Positions 60,800 to 64,000 of a stretch of DNA of 64,000 bases are shown piece after piece. The translations under genes were made by a program, and so were the position numbers. The notes below the pieces were generated by a model, which had not been told where the DNA came from, did no database searches, and was given only the letters and a program-made list of their open reading frames with translations. The stretch is from Fluviicola sp. (lineage in GTDB: Bacteria; Bacteroidota; Bacteroidia; Flavobacteriales_D; Crocinitomicaceae), in NCBI RefSeq assembly GCF_039596395.1, contig NZ_JBCNJT010000001.1, positions 2,019,305 through 2,083,304 on the forward strand, in the 5' to 3' direction. Positions within the stretch are counted from its first letter, which is position 1. Each line of letters starts with the position of its first letter.

Positions 60800-61297
60800 A
60801 TGACAAGAAAAGAGCAATTACAAGCGCAATTGGCTGCAGAAGCTGAAACTACCCGGAAATTTATTCAAGCCTTCCCTTTTGATCAAAAGGATTACCGGGT
60901 ACACGAAAAAAGCATGAAGATCGGTGATATTTTCCTGCATGTGATCGAACTTCCTCTTTGGGCAGAAATGGCTGTTACTACCGATGAACTGGATTTTGAA
61001 AAAGCTCCTTACGATCCCAAACAATTGAATTCGACAGACGAAGCCATGACCTACTTCAACGAATGTGTTGCCAAAGGAATGAATGCTTTGGAAAACGCAG
61101 ATGATTCCGTATTCGATGAAGAATGGACCTTGCGTTCCGGTTCAAAAATCCATTTTGTGAGTTCGAAGGAAGATGTTGCACGTGTTGCTCACAACCAAAC
61201 CGTTCATCACCGTGCTCAATTGGGGGTAAATTACCGGTTGCTTGGAATTCCTGTTCCTCCGAGTTACGGTCCGACAGCTGACTTTACAGACTTTTAA
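60800..61297 (+). CDS. DinB family protein
   Basis: A 165-residue four-helix bundle protein of the DinB/YfiT type, which usually carries a metal site of three His. Here His47 (IFLHVIELPLW), His131 (RVAHNQTVHH) and one of His136 or His137 fit. The typical HNQTVHHRAQLGVNYRLLGIPVPPSYG C-terminal pattern is clear, and the length is as usual. Members have thiol-transferase or unknown roles in stress. It has no signal peptide. A strong terminator follows. Confidence 0.9.
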   Translation: MTRKEQLQAQLAAEAETTRKFIQAFPFDQKDYRVHEKSMKIGDIFLHVIELPLWAEMAVTTDELDFEKAPYDPKQLNSTDEAMTYFNECVAKGMNALENADDSVFDEEWTLRSGSKIHFVSSKEDVARVAHNQTVHHRAQLGVNYRLLGIPVPPSYGPTADFTDF

Positions 61298-61318
61298 TAT
61301 TCCGAATCTCTTTCAAAC

Positions 61319-61355
61319 AAAACGGGCGGTTGTCATCTGACAGCCGCCCGTTTTT
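61319..61355. terminator. Bidirectional terminator between DinB and the SprB-repeat gene
   Basis: CGGGCGG (61323-61329) pairs with CCGCCCG (61344-61350), with a further four pairs TGTC/GACA inside, and a T-run follows. An A-rich left side makes it usable for the convergent gene too. It is unrelated to the 28-bp palindromes. Confidence 0.88.
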
Positions 61356-61373
61356 CTATAGAAACATTATTGA

Positions 61374-64000
61374 TTATTTCAACATATTCACGTGCCCTTC
61401 ATACTCACGTGCTTTTTTATCACCACCACCTTTAGCAACAATTCTCCAGGTATAAACCCCTTCTTTTACCGGAGCATCGTGGTAAGTTCCATCCCACCCG
61501 AAGTTCACGTCGTGTGATTCGAACAGTACTTCACCCCATCGGTTGTAGATCGTAAAGGTATAGTCATCCAATGACATTCCATCCGGAACAACCGGTTTAA
61601 AGATGTTGTTGAACTCATCTCCGTCAGGAGTAAATGTATTCGGTACGTACACCAGGAATTCTTCGATGAATACAATCGGTTTACAAATCTCGTTTTTACA
61701 TCCGTCCGGTGAAGTAACTTCCAGGCAAACCTGGTAACTTCCGGCTTCAATGTCACCGTAGTTTATGGACGGATTTTCATTGGTTGAAGTTCCGTAAGCT
61801 CCGAAATCCCATGCATAAGATGCTGCATTTTCAGAGTTATCATAGAAGTGAACCGTCGAATTGATCGTAGTCGGCGGAACCGGTGCCCACGTGAAATTCG
61901 CAATCGGATCCGGTACCACACACGCGATGTTTTGCAGGGTAGTATCTGTGATACAACCATCCGTAGTGGTAATCTGAACACTTACGTCGTAACATCCGAC
62001 CGGAATATACGTGTGTGGAACAGATAAACCATTTCCAGTTGAACCATCCCCGAAATCCCAGCTTGCAGCGGTAATCAAACCTGAAGTTGCCTGCGGGAAG
62101 CTAAATGTAGTCGAAAACGGTGAACAACCGGATGCCGGTGACACCAAAAATTCCGCACTAGGTAATGCATAAACCTGAACTGTGACAGGTAAAGTATCGT
62201 ATCTGTAACACTCATCATGAGCCACCATCAATACGGTTTCTGATCCGTTTGGAGTATATGTGTAAGATGTTCCGTTTGACAAGGTATCGTGCGTAGTCGG
62301 AGTCAACCATTCGTAGGTGTATCCTGGCAATCCGTCAACTCCGGAACCTGTCATTGTAACCGGTTGTCCCGGACAAGCCGAAACAGGAGTCGTTACTGAA
62401 GCAACAAACGGAGGTCTTACCGTTACGTTTGCACTTTGTGCATTCGATACACATCCATTCTGATCATAAACCGTACATGTAAATGTTGCCGGAGCAGTCA
62501 GGTTTACATTTAAGTATTGGGTAGTATCTCCCGTGTTCCAAACAAAGTAGTAAGGCGCCGTTCCTCCTGTTGCATTACCGGATAAAGTACCGTAACCGTC
62601 ATAACAGATCAGTAATCCGTCTTCCGGAATAGCTCCCTGAACCAATGGTTGTGGTTGCCCCACGGTAATTGTACCTGACTGAGTACATCCTGCTGCATCC
62701 TGGATCTGGATTGTATAAGTATTTGCACAAAGTCCTGTGAATGTATTGGAAGGCTGGAATGTAGCACCGTTATCAACGCTGTATCCGGTTGCCAAATTCG
62801 AATTAATTGTAATCGTACCGTTGCAATCTCCGTTACATAAAGCATCTGTCGCACTTGTACTTGTAATCACCAATAATGGCGGTTCTGTAATGTTAAAGCT
62901 TTGAGTAGCCGTACAGCTGTTGTTATCCGTTACAGTCAAACTGTAGGAAGCTGCACAAAGTGCGTTTGTTGTGTTCGAACCGGTAGCACCGTTCGACCAT
63001 GCATAGCTATAAGGAGTAGTACCACCGGTTACTGTCGCTGTTGCATCTCCGTCACATACTCCATGACAGCTTGCATTGTTTGTTGCAATGTTCTGAATTG
63101 CCAACTGAGCCGGTTGGGTTACAATAACTGTCGTATTTACCGTACAGTTATTCGCATCCTTCACAACCGTGTTGTATGTTCCCGCACTCAGGAACTGAAC
63201 AGTCGTTTGGTTTGAGAACGTTGCCCCGTTATTGGTACTGTATGTATAAGGTGCTGTTCCACCCGATGCACTGAATGTGATTTGCCCGGTATTGTTGTTG
63301 AAGCAAGTCAATGCAGTTGGCGTGACAGTTGCTGTTAGTGGTGCCGGTTCTGTTACTGTTACAGGTTGCGTATCCGTACATCCGTTTGCATCCGTGATTG
63401 TCAGGGTGTAAGCTCCTGCACAAATATTCGTGATCAATGAAGCTGCCTGTGGTGTCCCGATCGAGTATGTGATCGCTCCTGTTCCACCCGATACTGTTAC
63501 CTGCAATTGGCCGTTACACGCACCGTTACAAGTTACATTCTGTACTGCTGCCCCGATGATAATCGGTGAAGCCTGGTTGGAAATGGAAACCGAAGTACTC
63601 GCCTCACAGCCATTCGCATCCTCGATGAACACATCATAGACTCCTGCAGGCAATCCGGTATAAGTGGATGCTGCTGCGTAAGTCGTTCCGTTATCAATAC
63701 TATAAGTATAAGCACCTGTTCCACCTGCTCCTGTGATAGCAATCTGTCCGTTTGATGCCGCACAAGTCTCATCCGTTGGAACTGCATTCAGGGTAACCTG
63801 AGTTGGCTGCCCGATAACCTGAACCGCTGTGATGAAACAATCGTTGTCATCCTTGATCTGGATATCCACGTTCCCTGCACACAAGTTCTGAAGCGTCGAT
63901 GAAACATAGTAGTTCAATCCGTTGTCAGGGCTGTATAAGTATGGTGCTGTTCCTCCGGCTGCATTCACTACGATCTGTCCGTCGCATGCATCAAAACACT
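61374..64000 (-). CDS. SprB-repeat secreted protein with CHU_C (T9SS type B) C-terminus (5' end outside window)
   Basis: The frame is open to the right edge: codons before the first possible start read CFDACDGQIVV, the entry of a SprB repeat, so the N-terminus lies outside. About 875 residues are visible. SprB-type repeats of about 75 residues follow each other: GGTAPYLYSPDNGLNYY, GGTGAYTYSIDNGTTY, GGTGAITYSIG, GGTAPYTYSTNNGATF, GGTTPYSYAWSNG and the degenerate ATGYSVDNGATF, each ending with DANGC-like words and TVTEP. Two PKD domains come next (AASWDFGDGSTG, YAWDFGAYGT), then CHU_C with YVPNTFTPDGDEFNN, YNRWGEVLFES, GWDGTYHD and GHVNMLK. SprB-like proteins act as gliding adhesins on the cell surface; whether this one does is unknown. 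Confidence 0.93.
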   Translation of the reverse strand, partial: CFDACDGQIVVNAAGGTAPYLYSPDNGLNYYVSSTLQNLCAGNVDIQIKDDNDCFITAVQVIGQPTQVTLNAVPTDETCAASNGQIAITGAGGTGAYTYSIDNGTTYAAASTYTGLPAGVYDVFIEDANGCEASTSVSISNQASPIIIGAAVQNVTCNGACNGQLQVTVSGGTGAITYSIGTPQAASLITNICAGAYTLTITDANGCTDTQPVTVTEPAPLTATVTPTALTCFNNNTGQITFSASGGTAPYTYSTNNGATFSNQTTVQFLSAGTYNTVVKDANNCTVNTTVIVTQPAQLAIQNIATNNASCHGVCDGDATATVTGGTTPYSYAWSNGATGSNTTNALCAASYSLTVTDNNSCTATQSFNITEPPLLVITSTSATDALCNGDCNGTITINSNLATGYSVDNGATFQPSNTFTGLCANTYTIQIQDAAGCTQSGTITVGQPQPLVQGAIPEDGLLICYDGYGTLSGNATGGTAPYYFVWNTGDTTQYLNVNLTAPATFTCTVYDQNGCVSNAQSANVTVRPPFVASVTTPVSACPGQPVTMTGSGVDGLPGYTYEWLTPTTHDTLSNGTSYTYTPNGSETVLMVAHDECYRYDTLPVTVQVYALPSAEFLVSPASGCSPFSTTFSFPQATSGLITAASWDFGDGSTGNGLSVPHTYIPVGCYDVSVQITTTDGCITDTTLQNIACVVPDPIANFTWAPVPPTTINSTVHFYDNSENAASYAWDFGAYGTSTNENPSINYGDIEAGSYQVCLEVTSPDGCKNEICKPIVFIEEFLVYVPNTFTPDGDEFNNIFKPVVPDGMSLDDYTFTIYNRWGEVLFESHDVNFGWDGTYHDAPVKEGVYTWRIVAKGGGDKKAREYEGHVNMLK

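Noticed and set aside
1..64000. tRNA, rRNA, IS element, phage or toxin-antitoxin genes
   Set aside because: I looked for these and saw no cloverleaf with an anticodon, no rRNA words, no transposase or integrase, and no convincing toxin-antitoxin pair. Small RNA genes cannot be excluded by eye.

Overview
The window looks like chromosomal DNA of a gliding or T9SS-bearing member of the Bacteroidota, most likely order Flavobacteriales and perhaps a Fluviicola-like Crocinitomicaceae (the family-level guess is inference). The signs are five secreted proteins with type IX secretion (T9SS) C-terminal signals of type A or type B (gliding-motility CHU_C), a SprB-repeat protein, DUF3822 next to rsmD and coaD, a SecA of 1116 residues, lipoproteins with a Lys-rich start after the lipid Cys, and TAnnTTTG promoter boxes. 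No rRNA, tRNA, CRISPR array, prophage or IS transposase was found.

Layout. 1-7.5 kb: the 3' part of a giant adhesin-like gene with 31 complete Ig-like repeats of about 74 residues. 7.6-13.3 kb: a secreted protein of unknown function coupled to a PrsW-type intramembrane protease, a convergent RecD-like helicase, and a GxxExxY nuclease-fold gene flanked by hairpin repeats. 13.4-20 kb: a forward run of DUF3822, rsmD, coaD, a thioredoxin-fold protein without CXXC, a nitroreductase, two tandem beta-barrel paralogues, a cupin and a CPBP protease. 20-26 kb: LRR lipoprotein, Spy-like protein, msrA, MFS carrier, NlpC/P60 hydrolase, MerR regulator, aroB, proline dehydrogenase. 26-35 kb, mostly reverse: a PKD/CHU_C cargo, hemF, a LysM/periplasmic-binding protein, guaA and four tandem small lipoproteins. 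35-44 kb: secA, a fibronectin/PKD cargo, DUF2520, a KdsC-like phosphatase, and two inner-membrane anchored proteins (LEA14-like and DUF748) with charged tails. 44-51.6 kb: a reverse operon with a thiolase, lipoprotein, DUF5723 barrel, T9SS cargo, second lipoprotein and YkgJ-type Cys-cluster protein. 51.7-64 kb: TPR protein, a PorE-like OmpA protein, a DUF2079 gene split in two, VOC, DUF2130, FAD-linked oxidase, YafY regulator, DinB, and the 3' part of a SprB-repeat cargo.

The most striking non-coding signal is a family of 28-bp palindromes, eight copies in 64 kb, all at gene 3' ends. Six of the ten convergent gene junctions carry one. Of the other four, two have overlapping genes and two have an unrelated hairpin. 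Stem substitutions between copies are compensated on the other arm, and the flanks often extend the stem with A-rich left and T-rich right sides, so the copies look like bidirectional terminators built from a repeat family. In one copy both convergent genes take their stop codons from the palindrome. Other leads are the four-gene lipoprotein array with a DxDxDG loop, the lipoprotein/barrel/cargo operon, the PorE-like protein, related simple repeats at 32.2 and 60.6 kb, and TAnnTTTG boxes so close to start codons that leaderless transcripts are likely.
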